Assembly: GCA_963070105.1 (NCBI GenBank)
Contig: OY718808.1
Span: 3,037,738-3,101,737 of the forward strand
Direction: 5' to 3'
Origin: Litomosoides sigmodontis
Taxonomy: Eukaryota; Nematoda; Chromadorea; Rhabditida; Onchocercidae
DNA: 64,000 nt
The notes below the pieces were generated by a model. The model was not told where the DNA came from, searched no databases, and worked only from the letters and a program-made list of their open reading frames with translations. Both the position numbers and the translations under genes were made by a program. Of the stretch, positions 13,420 to 25,907 are shown piece by piece (positions within the stretch are counted from its first letter, which is position 1; each line of letters starts with the position of its first letter).

Positions 13420-13545
13420 ATGACGATGATAGCGATAATAATAACAGTGGTAACACTAATGATAATAATAGTGATAACGAATAGTAAAGGTAATGATGAT
13501 TGTAATAATAACGGTGATAATAGCAGTAATGATGATAATTTTTCA
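13420..13545. repeat. Degenerate GATAAT/GTAAT-type repeat
   Basis: A run of about 125 bases built from variants of GATAAT, GTAAT and ATGAT. It looks like an old trinucleotide microsatellite that has decayed. Confidence 0.7.
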
Positions 13546-14284
13546 TGATTTTTTCAGTCGCTAACATCATTTCCCCTCTTTCACATCATTTTCCACTAAT
13601 TGATTATAGGTATTAATTTTAGTTAATTAGTGAACTGAGTGAAAAAAAGTATTATCATAATGATTATCGCATACGACTGTTAGTTTTTAGTAGTGTCAAA
13701 AGTAGAAAATGTGCTTTTTTTTCGCTCTCTCTTATCTAACCATCCATAAATTATCAAATTATTTCAATTATTGACGTTTTAAAAGTTTTTTTTGAGAGGA
13801 AACATAATTGTAATCGAGAAAGTAAAACTTTAGAAAAGTATGAAATTATTAGCGCAAACAAAATTATACACAGTGGCCGAAATTACTATTTCAAAGCAAA
13901 TGAATGCAAAAATTATGCTGATAAATTTATACAATGTTGAATAAATTTTACTTTTTCAACCTAAGTAATTTTTGTTTTTTTTGTTTAAATGCAAAATTAC
14001 ATAATTATGTGGTTAGTTTTAAAGCATTTCAATTTACATGCAACGAGGTAAATGTTAGAGTGATGGAACAACGCTTGATACTAATGGTGCGAACTCATTT
14101 GGTAATTTCAACTTCAGTTTAAGACTGCAAACGATATAAAATAATTTGTCAATCTCAACTTCAATTTATCAAATATTTTCAAGTGGAATCAAAAATGGCA
14201 GGAACACATTTGATATGCAAAAAGAAATTATTGCTGACAGTTCACTTGCGCGGAATAAGAAAAGGAGAAGTGGTCGATCTTTCT

Positions 14285-14300
14285 CTGTGTGTGTGTGTGT

Positions 14301-14334
<34 letters not shown>

Positions 14335-14338
14335 GTGT

Positions 14339-14397
<59 letters not shown>

Positions 14398-14407
14398 TGT
14401 GTGTGTA
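14285..14407. repeat. GT dinucleotide microsatellite
   Basis: About 120 bases of GT repeat interrupted several times by GA. It generates spurious Cys/Val and His/Thr open frames on the two strands. Confidence 0.97.
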
Positions 14408-15492
14408 TATTCAAATAGCATACTTATCTGTAAGTGATAAAATAATTTTTTCAGTTTACATATATAAGGAATGAAATAATTCACTGATGAAAACTGTTTG
14501 CTGCTGAAAACAAAACGGGAAGTGTTCCCATTCGAAAGTGAACAAAATAATGCTCATCGCTAAAAAACATTTAACAAAAAACGAAACGGAAAAATTTTCA
14601 TAAAATGCATGAAATAACAATTTTATAAATTTTATTGATTTTCAGCAAAAAAAAAAGAATAAAAAATTGAAAATATTTTAAATGAAATGAAGAAAGAGAC
14701 AGAGAAGATTTGTTTGAAACAAAGAAAAATCCATTTAAAAACATATTGAAAAAGTTTTAGCAAAATATTGTTAATTGATATTTTTTGCCAATTTTCCATA
14801 ATTAATATGAATTAGTTAATATTAGCGGTAAATTTTAAAGTGAATTTTCTTACTGCTCTTAACAATTCCTGAAGGAACGCAGTGACAACGCTAATAGGTA
14901 GGTGCATGCAAAAAATAATTCATTGTTCCAACAAGTTACTTAAAAATTAGCTATTGTAAACTATTGCACAATTACAAAAATAAAATGATTAATTAATTAA
15001 AAGAATGATAAAGTGAACGAGAAGCAACATAAGAGAGAGAGAGAGAGAAAGAGTGACAGAGTGAGTGGTAAAGAAGAGAAGAGCGAACGTTGATTTGTAA
15101 TGCTTGAAATTATGCACTAAAAATGTCCTTCTAAATAGCTGTTTGATCGTTATCATTAAAAAAAAAAAAAAAAAGTTTAGTGCTTTAAGACACAGTATAC
15201 AAAAAAAATTGACCATTTTTGCCAACTAAAAAAAAATTTAACAAAAATGCTTTTTTGTTAATTGAACGAAAAAAATAAATTTTAAAGTAACAATTTCAAG
15301 TACAATGTCAAATCTTTTTTTTTTTACAACAACCATATTTCAATTGTATGTTTTTAAAATATGCCAAAAAGTAGTGTTCCCAATGATTTTTAATTTCTAA
15401 GTGATGTGTTAGAGGATACTTGAAAATAATCTGTAAAATGAAAGTGATAAAAATAGCATGAACGAATGCATGCATATAAATAGATTTACTGG

Positions 15493-15531
15493 TACGCTGT
15501 ACAGTGTCTTGTTACGCTGTACAGTGTCTTC
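15493..15531. repeat. Twenty-base tandem duplication
   Basis: TACGCTGTACAGTGTCTT occurs twice with a period of 20 bases. The unit contains the near-palindrome TGTACA. Confidence 0.8.
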
Positions 15532-16447
15532 TCTGTGACACAATGCATTTACATTTTTAAAAAATTGACAGCTAAGCATGTTTGAATTTTTGAAAGAGTG
15601 AAAAAGAAAAGTAAGAAAGTAAAAATGATTTGAAATTTCAAAAAATTTTTTGCTACATAAAGCGTAAAAAGACTCGTTTATCATTTCAATACAATTTCAA
15701 GTTTTATTTTTTTTGTGCAAACTGATTGAATGTTTTACGATAACACTGGATTTGAGAGCTTTTTTTTTTAACAAAATTAAATTTTTACTTCAATCTTGCG
15801 TTTAGGTTTGACCTAAAATTCAATAAGAAATGAAAATGATTCATGAAATTTATCAAACATATCATTAAATTTTTACAATTTATTCAATGGGCTCAACATT
15901 TTCTGATACATTTTCTGCTACTGAACAATTGATGAGCAAAATATTCGTGAATAATTAATTGCTTCACTTTTGACTCAATTTAATTTCAAATTAGCAACAA
16001 CTCTTCTTTCTTTCATTTCCACGTTTTCCAACTTCAATCATTCAAATCAGAGCTATTCATTAATTGCAATGCAAATAAAAAGCAAAAATCGTTATCCGAA
16101 TTTTTCAAACCAAAAGAAAAAACTTTTTTGTTCTAGAACAATGAAACAATTTGAATGAACAAATTCACTTCATTAGGAAGAAAAAAAAGTAATTTAAAAA
16201 TGATTGACTTAGCATCAGCTTTATTCCTCATTTCTAAGGACATAAAAGCTTATCGACATGCTAAGGTAATCAAATTCAATTTATCACTTTAAATGCGAGC
16301 GATACTTTGAGAGAAAAAATTCAATTAGTCTATTTGCTATTTGATCGGAGCAGTTTGCTTGGCCGTTAACGATTGGTAGTGTAGTTGAAGCTTAGTATGA
16401 ATACCTATTTTATTCGTTACAACAGTGAATATAATAGCGATGAGAAA

Positions 16448-16540
16448 AACCCAACCGTACCCAAATCTGTCTTTGAACGGTTAGTAAAGAGAGGAACCCA
16501 ACCGTACCCAAATCTATCTTTAAACGGCTATAATATATCT
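16448..16540. repeat. 47-base tandem duplication in a possible reading frame
   Basis: Two copies with a period of 47 bases begin AACCCAACCGTACCCAAATCT and differ at a few positions. They lie in a plus-strand frame (16385-16582, 65 residues). Because 47 is not a multiple of three, the copies encode different peptides, which argues against long-term coding. Confidence 0.75.
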
Positions 16541-16629
16541 GACCTTCAGCTTCCATCAAAGGAGAAGCATCTCCTTTGTTAGGTTGATAAAGAGAGGCGG
16601 CTTGCTTTGGTGAACTGAGTGATTGCTAC

Positions 16630-16680
16630 ATGCATGGATTGATAAAATGCATGGATTGATAAAATGCATGGATTGATAAA
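16630..16680. repeat. Three 17-base tandem repeats
   Basis: ATGCATGGATTGATAAA occurs three times in succession without change. Confidence 0.95.
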
Positions 16681-17279
16681 ATGTGAGAAGCAGTTTGGTG
16701 CTAACACAATGAATAGCACATTGTATACAACGGATTAACTAGGATTTGGGGGATGGGATATGTGCTGGATGAATGGATTACATTTAAATGAATGGTTCGA
16801 TTAGAATATTACATGCAGTATTTCCCGTTACACTTCCAGTTTCTCGACAGCATTCATGAAACAGTAGCAATAGCAAAATTGTAATTAAAAAAAAAGTCAC
16901 CAAATTGATAATAACAAGACAAAAAAAGACTTGAATGAAAAAAACACGCGAAATTTTCTATTTTTATAAAACATAAATTAAAATTATCTGTCAGCAAACC
17001 GCTTCAATGTACTTTGCTAAAAATTTTAATTTAGCTCATGACATTTGTGTCTTATTTACATTTAAACATGTTCGCAATAAAAATGTACCATTTATTTGTC
17101 AAACAAGTCACTCCATCGGTCTCATCTGCCACTATCTGGTACAAAAATGTTGCCTAACACAAGTGCATCATCGATTTCAGTTAGTTAATTGCAATATTAA
17201 ATTGATTGTTAAATTGATAATTGCATTGAAAGTGAGCTTGGACAGCTAGCAAATAACAGTCATCATCGTCACCAAGCAA

Positions 17280-17318
17280 TTGATTAATTAATTAATTAAA
17301 TTAATTAATTAATTAAAG
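17280..17318. repeat. ATTA-repeat palindrome
   Basis: TTAA/ATTA units form a self-complementary stretch of about 38 bases. Confidence 0.8.
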
Positions 17319-17645
17319 CATTAACATCATGATGAATTACGAAATGATGAATGTTGATAATTAATCGATAAAAACATAATCTGTTGTGAGAGAGAGAATT
17401 AAAGTTTGACACGTATAAGAAGTAGGAATGAATTGTTGATTATCTTTTTTCTGGTTCTTTAGAAGAAGTACTAATTTTTGTTTTATTTTTCCCTGTAATA
17501 AATTTGATTTCACTTCTGCTTTTCAAAATTAATATTGCAATTTAAATTGCTAATTAATTGTATTTCTCTTGTTCACTTTTCATTTTTCCTAGTTTGTCCT
17601 GCTTGTCAGTAATTTTCTGGATTTGCTGTGGGTTTGTTGTTTGCT

Positions 17646-20405
17646 ATGATAGTAGGACGGATTCACGCTGCCTGTTGCAGCTTGCCAGGAGCTTATCCGA
17701 TTCCCTCCACCACCGAGTTGTGGTGTGGTAGAAGAGAAGTACTGTATCCTTGCAAATACTGTTGATGAAGGATATAGCTTATTATTGATAGATAGTTTAT
17801 TAGCGGAATAATAGCCTGTAAAACATCACCAGAAGTTCACAAGTGGGTGACTGATGGAAATTAACAATGTTAAATATGAAGTGAACTCATCTCAGACATG
17901 TGAAATGAGCGAAATTATGGCTGGTAACAGCCGGATGGTCAAAGAGATATCTAACTTGTAAATGATTTGTAATTAACTGTGAGGTTACAGTTGGAGTGCT
18001 ACCACCAGAGTAGTTCGAAGGTTATCTATTAATAACACTTTCGAATTCTCGACACTGTTCGCAAATGTGATAAATTTTGTTAAATTTCAACAAACAACTT
18101 ACCATATCAAATACAAATAGCAAACAGAAAAAGTTATCGTTCAAGAACAAAGTGCACAAGGCTAGGCCTAAAATTACAAAGGAAAGCATACAAGACTGAG
18201 CTCTAAATTTATAGCAACAATTAAATGCAAGAAAAAAGTGCTAGCTAAATGAAACTTAAAAACTGTGAAATTACAATAACTATCAGACCAAATTAAAACT
18301 GAAAGATAATTAGTGTCACAATTGCAATGACACAATGCAACCGCTAGGTTTTACTTTGAAATATAAAATGAGCGGAGGATTAGAATAGAGAACTTTGAGC
18401 TTTGGATTAATTTAAAATGTAGGATAATTGTGAAATGAAATGAATGGAATGAAAAAAAAAACCGTTAAAATATATTAATTTTTTTATCTATACTTTCAAA
18501 CTCCAAGTGTTTCTTTCACCGAAAATGAATTTGAACAAGAATTTATAAATACGAAACACACGCACAAAATATCAAAAATATTCGTGTGTGTAAATGAATG
18601 AGACAACAAATGCATACAGTTGGCACAATCAAATTTTCTCATTTTATATTAAATTTAAAAAATGAAAAAAAAAAGAGGAACAGTTAGTAGCAATTATGCT
18701 TTACAGCAATTACCTGTGAATAAATGTTGGAAAAGAGGGACGACAAAAAAATTAATTCAATCAGACCAAACAATATGCAAACAAAACTGTTCGTTTGTTT
18801 TAAACAAAAATTTTGAGCCAAATTTTTTCATCTTTTTCACCGAAACAAAACTCATTTTCATTAATTATATCGATAAAAACAAACAAACAAACAAACAAAC
18901 AAAAAATTTGGAAAAAAAAAACAGAAAAGAACAAAAAATTGTTTTTGCTTTTGTTTCCATTTTAGTTAAAATTTCAATTTCAAAAGGAAAAAATAAAACA
19001 AATGAAATTAGTTTAAAATGTGAGTGTTGTTTAAGTGGAAGTGCCAGGGAGCTTTTGCTGGCACCACGGTCGCATGGGACGGAAGATCGCATGTGAATTG
19101 CTGGAAGAAAATGGACAATTTCTTGTACGATCAGCACGCTCAAAACTGGATCTTGTCGGTGTTCTTTTCCTTTCCATTCCTTTTTTTTTTTTAGTTTAAA
19201 ATTTTAATATTTTCAACGGTAACATTTTGTTTTGGGAAGAAAAAGTGCAAAATTGCTAGCGATTATTTAAAATATTTCACAATAATTGCGGAATATTTAA
19301 ATAATCGTTAGGAATTTTTTTGTTAGTTGCAATAATTGATTGAAATTAGAGAGGCAAATGAATGGAGATGATGATAAGATGGTGCAAGACAGTATGATAA
19401 GATAGTAGTAGACTGATTAGGCTAACAAAATTAAAAAAAAAAAAGAAAATTGAAAATTGCAATGAAATAGCACTTTAACAGGCAACATCAGGCATTTACT
19501 CCTAATTAGTAACTGAATAACTAATTAGCAACCAAATAACTTCAACAATGCTATAGCTAGTTTTTTTGCTATTGTTATTTCAAGAATTACATTCTTGTTC
19601 AAAATTTAATATTTAATGATTCCTAATTGACACGTAAACACATGCACAGACATATATGTTTTGTTAAATTGCAGAAAATAAAGACAGTACTATCGGTAAA
19701 ATGGAATAATAGGCATTATCATTTTGGAATTAAAAAAATTGGTGAATATTTTACCATTGAGGAACTATCGTTCAACAATATCATCCAACTCATTTCATTC
19801 TATTTCACTACCAAAGTTAGAATGATTGTTAAATACGAAGAAAATTCTGTTTATTTTATTTTATTGCAATTCAGTTCGGCAAACATTAGCACTTTAAATG
19901 TATAATTTGAAATTTTGAGGTGCAAAAGGCTGAGATTTTTACGTTGAATTATCAAATTATCACTAATTGGTTGCATTTGTTAGTTTTTTTGCACCGAAAA
20001 AAAGTTACAATTATTCTAATAATTTATCATTTTTCATTTTATAACTTATGAATGCTAGAAATCATGAAAAGATAATTAATTGTAATTTGTAACCTATTGT
20101 GGTGGCAAATTAAGTTTGCATATCAGATATTTTCATCGGAAGGATTTAACAACGATAATTCTCTTCCTCCCAATCATACTATCATTGATAAGCGATAAGA
20201 TGAGGTGGACACTGCTCAGCATATTTAGCATTGTTTTAACTGCGCAAATCTTTAGCATCCATTAACACGACAGTCCAAAGCTGTCCTGTTGCAACCGCTG
20301 TATCGGTCAGTTGAGGCCGAGGAGCCGTTCATTCTCGGCGGAGTGCTGTGTTTAGCAGTTGCATGTGCTGTTGTAATATTTATCTATTTCTTTGCTCTCA
20401 AATAA
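17646..20405 (+). CDS. SH2-domain protein with hydrophobic C-terminal tail
   Basis: Exons on the plus strand: 19036-19154, 19675-19815 and 20256-20405, with 17646-17727 as a tentative first exon. Together they give 163 residues with agreeing phases. The SH2 domain is clear. It opens WHHGRMGRK, carries the phosphotyrosine-binding arginine in GQFLVRS, continues as TVLSVKWNNRHYHFGI and NNIIQLISFYF, and closes with HPLTRQSKAVLLQPLYR. It should bind phosphotyrosine peptides. No kinase, SH3 or phosphatase domain was found. After the SH2 domain comes an acidic linker (VEAEEP) and a hydrophobic segment of about 20 residues (ILGGVLCLAVACAVVIFIYF) just before the stop, as in tail-anchored membrane proteins. 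The first exon is uncertain: its donor phase fits, but the segment is open in several frames. A further donor inside the last exon cannot be excluded. Confidence 0.7.
18888..18903. repeat. AAAC tetranucleotide tract
   Basis: About four to five units inside the intron between the first two proposed SH2 exons. Confidence 0.8.
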
Positions 20406-21747
20406 TTGCAATTAACATTCTGCTAATTATGGCTTAGTTTTTTGCTCATTTTTTCCCTCTCTTTTTTTTCCTCTCTTCTCCTTCTCTCCCTCTTCATTTA
20501 ATTTATTTTGTAACACAAAAAAAAAAAACTTTCAAACAAATTTGCCAGAATGTTCTAATTTGTAATTCGATAATTACGAAAAAAAATAAGGCAGATATTC
20601 ATTGTGCAAGAAATGAGCAAAATTTTGCATTTATTGGTCAATCCATTTAATTTTCCTTACAATAAAGTATCACTAAAGTTTGCTAAAAAAAATTACTAAA
20701 TTATCGAAAATTTCAGTAACACTTGCACTTATCCGTTTGCCTCTGATTGCAAACGAATACATGCAAAAGTTCAAAAATCGTTTTTCCATAAAATTCAATA
20801 AAATAAATAAGAAGGAAATATTTATTGTTTAAATGTAGAAAGCATACGCGTGGTGATGTGCAAATTTTCCAACAGAAAATGATTTCTGAAGTAACGAAAT
20901 TTTTGCTAACTTCATTTTTGTAAGTTATTGTAAAGTGAGTGATTGCAAACACCGATTGTTAAATAAAATGACAAAATTTCAATCAACAAATGTTCTCGTT
21001 CGGATTTCATCGATTGGACTGATTGCGAAGCAATTTAAGGAAAAATCAATTATTTACAATAAATTAATAAATGGAAAAAATATGCTTTCAACTCTTAATT
21101 TTATAAAATTTAAATTAGTTCTATTAGTTTTTGATGATGTTGAATTTAATGCCATGGTAATTTTGTGCTAATGAACCTCATTTAACAGTGTTTTAAAAAA
21201 AGGGGGGGGAGGGGAAATAAATTGAAAATGTCAAATATGTAGTTTGTCGCCTGCATGTTAGCACTATTTTTTCACTGATAATTTTTAAATTCTGATTTGT
21301 AAGATTTTGGTAAGTTTTTTTTCTGCAAAACCGAAATTATTTGGCTTGTCGTCGTACATTAGACAGCTTGGTAATAACAATAATGTGTGATATCACTTGT
21401 TGCAATAGTTAGCAGTTATCATCTTTAGCTGATTAATAACGTATTAATTACCCCTTAATTATCATATTTGAGAACAATAAAGTAATGATCGAATTGTTCA
21501 TGGTAAATGAAGGCATTAATCTCACGTACACTTTAGTTTAATATTTTAAAATTGATAATTCAAAAAAAAAAAACACGACACAGATTGCTACAGTGTCGTG
21601 TGTTTTCTTACAATTAATTTTGCCACTAGTAAATTGGACAAATAATTGAAGGCTACTGTACACGACAGTAGTCATTTTGCTACAGTATGAGCAACAACAT
21701 TTACTGTAAGTAAAACATGTAAAATTTTTGTGCTAATCCCTCTCTTT
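20406..21747. other. Gap after the SH2 gene
   Basis: No confident gene. A segment just after an acceptor-like AG near 20717 is open for about 40 codons on the plus strand, ending near 20829, and a minus-strand frame overlaps it (20713-20952). Neither is recognised. Two small hairpins lie near 21566-21672 (separate entry). Confidence 0.4.
21566..21672. other. Two short inverted repeats with related arms
   Basis: ACACGACAC pairs with GTGTCGTGT across a loop of about 11 bases (21573-21602). About 50 bases further on, CTACTGT pairs with ACAGTAG around ACACG (21653-21671). The arms share CTACAGT and CACGAC words. They could be a structured RNA or a decayed element; nothing else supports a gene. 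Confidence 0.45.
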
Positions 21748-22065
21748 CTATGACAATTCTAATTTAGGGGAATTTGTTGATGAATTTAGCAAAGTGCATG
21801 AAATTATCCGTAACAATTTAATGGTAACTTTTATGGCACTTTTTAATTTTGGTCCAAAGCCAAAATTTTGACTAATATTACTAACAGTAATCGACTGAAC
21901 TCGTCCATCGTACCGTCGTGATAAATCTACCGAAGATTTAATGATCATTCGACCATCAATTTACTGTACATTTTCTATTTGGCACCGACCAACACATTGT
22001 CCAACGCTTTTCATTGAACTTTTAAAAGTCGGAAATTTGGAATTTTTATTTATGTTTACGTGAAA
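21748..22065 (-). pseudogene. Minus-strand frame with one internal stop
   Basis: From about 22065 down to a TAG at 21748 one minus-strand frame is open for about 105 codons except for a single TAA near 21960. It reads through a short Cys-containing stretch (SVGQCVGRCQIEN) and then SSVDLSRRYDGRVQSITVS. It may be a decayed gene, or two exons with a very short intron. I do not recognise it. Confidence 0.25.
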
Positions 22066-22069
22066 TAGC

Positions 22070-24645
22070 AGTTCATCCTATTTTGCACCGCTAATTTCAA
22101 CATTTTCATCAATTCATTTTATTATGCTTTTATAATTTCATGAAAGAGAGCAATGTAAAAATTAATTTTGATGAATGAGCTTCAATTCGAGCAAAATTGT
22201 CGAAAGAGGTTAAGTTACACAAATATACGGAAAATCATATATATTTTAATTAACGGCTGTTGAAATGAAAATGATAAAAATACATTATCTTAACACTCTG
22301 ATGAATTTATTTTGAACTAATTGCCAAGGAATAAATGAATTTAATTAAACAATAAAAAGTAATTAATGTGCCACCTATATTAAATTGCTTAAGCACCAGC
22401 GATAAATGACTTTGTGTTAGTGTAAATGATAATAGAATTATTTAAACAATAATTAGATTAATAATTTAAAATTTTGCTATTTCCTAGCAGTGCCTTCCTT
22501 CATTCAACCACAATTAGACATTGTCAGGCGTTGAAGTACATTTCAAGTATTTTTGCTACATGACACATATGCCTTTTCAATTTAACAAATTACAATTTTG
22601 ATCGTGAAAAATTAGTCATCCCGTAATTTGCATATAGCTGATTGCTTGCTTGTAGTTGTCAATTCCCTAAGCTATGATTAGAATGAAGCAAATAATTGTG
22701 ATGCAAAGTTTAGATGGGAGAAAAAAAAGTGGAAAATGAGTTGAAGAAAAAAACGAACTCTGTAATCGGTGATTTTTTTTTAAAACACATTTCTAACTGA
22801 ACGAAGCAGTTCATTTGATCGTTTACTTCTCATGAAAATCGTCATCGCAATATGCAATTAAAAAATTCTCATTGCTTAAGGCAATTAGACTCTTAATTTT
22901 TAACAATTAATTGTTCATCTAGCTCTCTGTCTGTAACTCATTTCAGTTTGTTTTAATCTCAATTATGAATTAAATAGACAAATTTTTTGCCCTTCACTCC
23001 GCTCGTTCCTCTCCCCTTAACTTATCAATTCGAAAATTGCGGATGAAATGAGTTGATGTAAATTTAACCTGACCGATCGCTGATTTTATAATGTTAACTT
23101 AATTTCATCAAAATTAGATAATTTGAATTAATCTAATTTGCTTAGGTGTATGTTCAATTTTATGATTTGATTAATTGTGCAGATTGTAGCTAGCTAACTG
23201 AGCTAATGGAATCATGCAATTGCGAAATAGTTTTGAATCGTTGCAAATTAGTATGTGAGAAACAAAAGTGGTAATGAAGCGAATTGAAAACTTAATTTGT
23301 ATTTTTTTAATGGATTTTTTATATTTACTGCTTTTTTTGCGTTTTATTCAAAAAAACTTTTTGATGTGCATTTTCGAAATAAGTAATTTTGTTCGATTTT
23401 TCATGAATGAAAATATAAAAAACTGTTTCAAAAGTGGTCATTCAAATATACTACGCATGCACGTTTTTTTTTTGCAATTTTCTATCGTCTAATTGTGCTT
23501 TTTAAATGTTTTGCTGAAATTTTTAATCATTAAGCTTTGATTTTGAACCGAAACTTTACTTCGTCTAAAAGAATATACAGAAAAATTAATCAGTAAATAC
23601 ATTTTAATTATGTAAATTTCAAATACGCAACATTTCCTGATGACGTATGCGTGAGCAACTGAAACTAATAGTTGTTTACTTGAAGGAATTTAGTAATTAA
23701 TTATGCTAAAAGATATAAATGTGGTGAAATATTCATGCTGCACACGCATTTCAACAATTCTTAGTAGTACTGATCGTAGATAAGCAATACAAAGCAGAAA
23801 AAAAACAGGTAAACATGTCGGCCAACTTGAAATAAAAAATTTTTTGAAATTAAATTTTACATGACTTATTCACATTGCCATTATCTTAGCATATAATAAA
23901 TAGTCTAAATATTATTGGAAATAATTTGAAACTATCTGCTGTAAAAAAGTTTATTCATCTGTTAATGATTGTGCCATCGCTATATTTTTTGTACGAAAAT
24001 TAAAAAATGATAAAAGTGGATTTTGTTTCCTCCTCTACCGAGTTGCTAATTGAATGGGCAGCAAAAATTTCATTATAAATTAAAACAAAAAAAAAAGACA
24101 AAGAAACATTTGATAAGCTTTTTGTGATAAAAAATGAGAATTGAGAATGCTAATTTTTAAATTATTTTATTTTTCTTTTAGTGCAAAATTAAGGTGTTCG
24201 CAAATAATATTTGTCATTTTTCCTTTCTTCTCCCCTCACACTTTCACATCCATAGGTTGCTGAGCAAAAATTAAAAAAATTAACTTTGAAAATTTTTGAA
24301 ATTACATTTTTTTTTCTCCTTCCCCAGCAATTTCACTTGTCGACCTCTTTCACAGCTAACATACAATTTTCGTGCCGTCGAATTTTTCCCTCTCCCTCCT
24401 ATCATGCTAATGCTTAATTCTATCATTCGTCAGTGTGAATTTTATTTTCAACTTTCCTTTGGTCAGTTATCCTCATTAGCTAGCTAATTGTTGCATCATC
24501 TCTTTCATTCGGCGCACTCCAATTAACAGTGAAAGAAATTTTTTTTTTTTATTTTTTTCAGCTTATTCTTATAGTGCACGTAGTGGAAATTTGTGAAAGA
24601 GAAATTCACATGTACGTTTTTTATGCACCACGCAACACATTTTTT
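22070..24645. other. Gene-poor AT-rich stretch
   Basis: No exon with usable splice sites or recognisable protein was found. Open frames here (for example 23268-23492 and 24296-24487) are short and dominated by Phe, Leu and Ile from AT-rich codons. Confidence 0.5.
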
Positions 24646-25357
24646 TCATTTTAGTGTTAATGAAATTTGTAATTTTTCACATTTTTTATTTTGTGAAGAA
24701 TAGCAAAAAAGAAAAACGTTACGGTAATTATGTGCTGGAAAGTTACGGTAATTATGAGCTGGAAGCTTAAATGAAAAGTGATCAGAAGTGAGAAGCTTAA
24801 ACGATTGTTGGTAAGTGTTGTGAATTTGTTGGAGAGAGTTTGCCTGTTTGGATATTGGTTGATTTGTGCAGCGAAAAGATTTGCATGAATAATTGCTTAA
24901 TCTGTTGATCGTCGCGGATAACAATATCTGTGTTTGTGAAATAGTCAATGTGGCACAACGATATGAGATATTGGTCAACGAGAAGAGCTCATTTTTTCCG
25001 CCTTCAAGAACTCGCCAAAAATGACCAAAAAAATGACCTCTCTCTCTCTGTGGGAAAAAATGCTATGTGCTATGTGCAGCTGACAGAGAGGAAGTGCTAC
25101 GATTTGTGTTGATGGATGTTTTTTCGTTTTTTTTTTTTCGTTGATAGCTTGCAAATGATGAGATTGCTTTGGTGTGTGAGGCGAAAATGGAAGATGCGAT
25201 TAGATGTGATTTCAATTTCAATGAGTTCTTCTCTAAGTACGCGGATTTGTTGATAGTATGAGTGTGCACGGAGTGAGTGATACTTTTTTCATTTGTAAAA
25301 TTTTCGAAATATTTCGTTGCATTGCCATTCTCACTTTCTTCCGCAAACGCTTTTCAT
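24646..25357 (-). pseudogene. Long minus-strand frame with a single stop
   Basis: One minus-strand frame runs from about 25357 to the TGA at 24646, about 237 codons, broken only by a TAG at 25063-25065. The first part is rich in Ser, Thr, Lys and His. The second contains NELFSLTNISYRCATLTISQ and two in-frame copies of PAHNYRN produced by a 24-base tandem repeat at 24718-24765. No ATG opens the frame, so an upstream exon, a pseudogene or a strand-composition effect are all possible. No family is recognised. Confidence 0.3.
24718..24765. repeat. 24-base tandem repeat, two copies
   Basis: GTTACGGTAATTATG followed by TGCTGGAA or AGCTGGAA is repeated with a period of 24 bases, so it would keep reading frame. 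Confidence 0.85.
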
Positions 25358-25541
25358 ATTTTGATTTAATAAGAATTATTGAATGATTTATTAAGTTTGA
25401 CAAAAAAAAGTGACCATAATTGTTTTCTTTTTTTTGTTTTAGTGGAATTAATAGCTCTCTGTGATAGTGCCTCTAAATGCCTTGATGATTTGATGACTGA
25501 TAGTATGTTTTAATCATTTTTCATCACCTCAATACAATTAT

Positions 25542-25703
25542 TAGAAATGATTTAGGTCATTTCAAGCTTTCTATTTTCTGCCGCTCATCCCACAGAGTAA
25601 TTTACACTTAACAATTATTAGAACTTATTAATGTGTAGAAATGATTTAGGTCATTTCAAGCTTTCTATTTTCTGCCGCTCATCCCACAGAGTAACTTACA
25701 CTC
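25542..25703. repeat. Direct duplication of about 68 bases
   Basis: A block beginning TAGAAATGATTTAGGTCATT at 25542 recurs at 25636 with only two visible changes, a period of 94 bases. It is a recent local duplication. The content is not coding as far as I can see. Confidence 0.95.
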
Positions 25704-25907
25704 AAAGTTCTGCGTTACGATTCAAGTTAGATGAGTGTAGGCGATTGCGTAGATCGACACAATCATCGATTGATCATAGATCAATCACTCACAACCTTTT
25801 CGAGTGAAAAAAAAAACACCAAATTTCCTAATAAATTAGGAAATTGATTTGCCTCAATTTATTGGAAGAGTAGAATAAATAAATCTCTTAACGAGCTACG
25901 TATACAT

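Larger units (their letters stand above)
11088..17645. other. Long intergenic stretch with simple repeats
   Basis: About 6.5 kb with no convincing gene on either strand. Visible elements are ATC trinucleotides (11936-11962), CAA (11998-12025), GA (12606-12630), irregular GATAAT-like repeats (13420-13545), a GT tract (14285-14407), GA (15033-15050) and small direct duplications listed separately. Open frames here are short, AT-driven or made by the repeats. Confidence 0.55.

Noticed and set aside
14146..14484. Cys/Val and His/Thr repeat frames
   Set aside because: They arise from the GT dinucleotide tract on both strands.
18662..19096. 144-codon plus-strand frame upstream of and across the first SH2 exon
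   Set aside because: It overlaps the SH2 exon in another frame and is made of Lys/Asn-rich, A-rich sequence. The SH2 frame is clearly the coding one.
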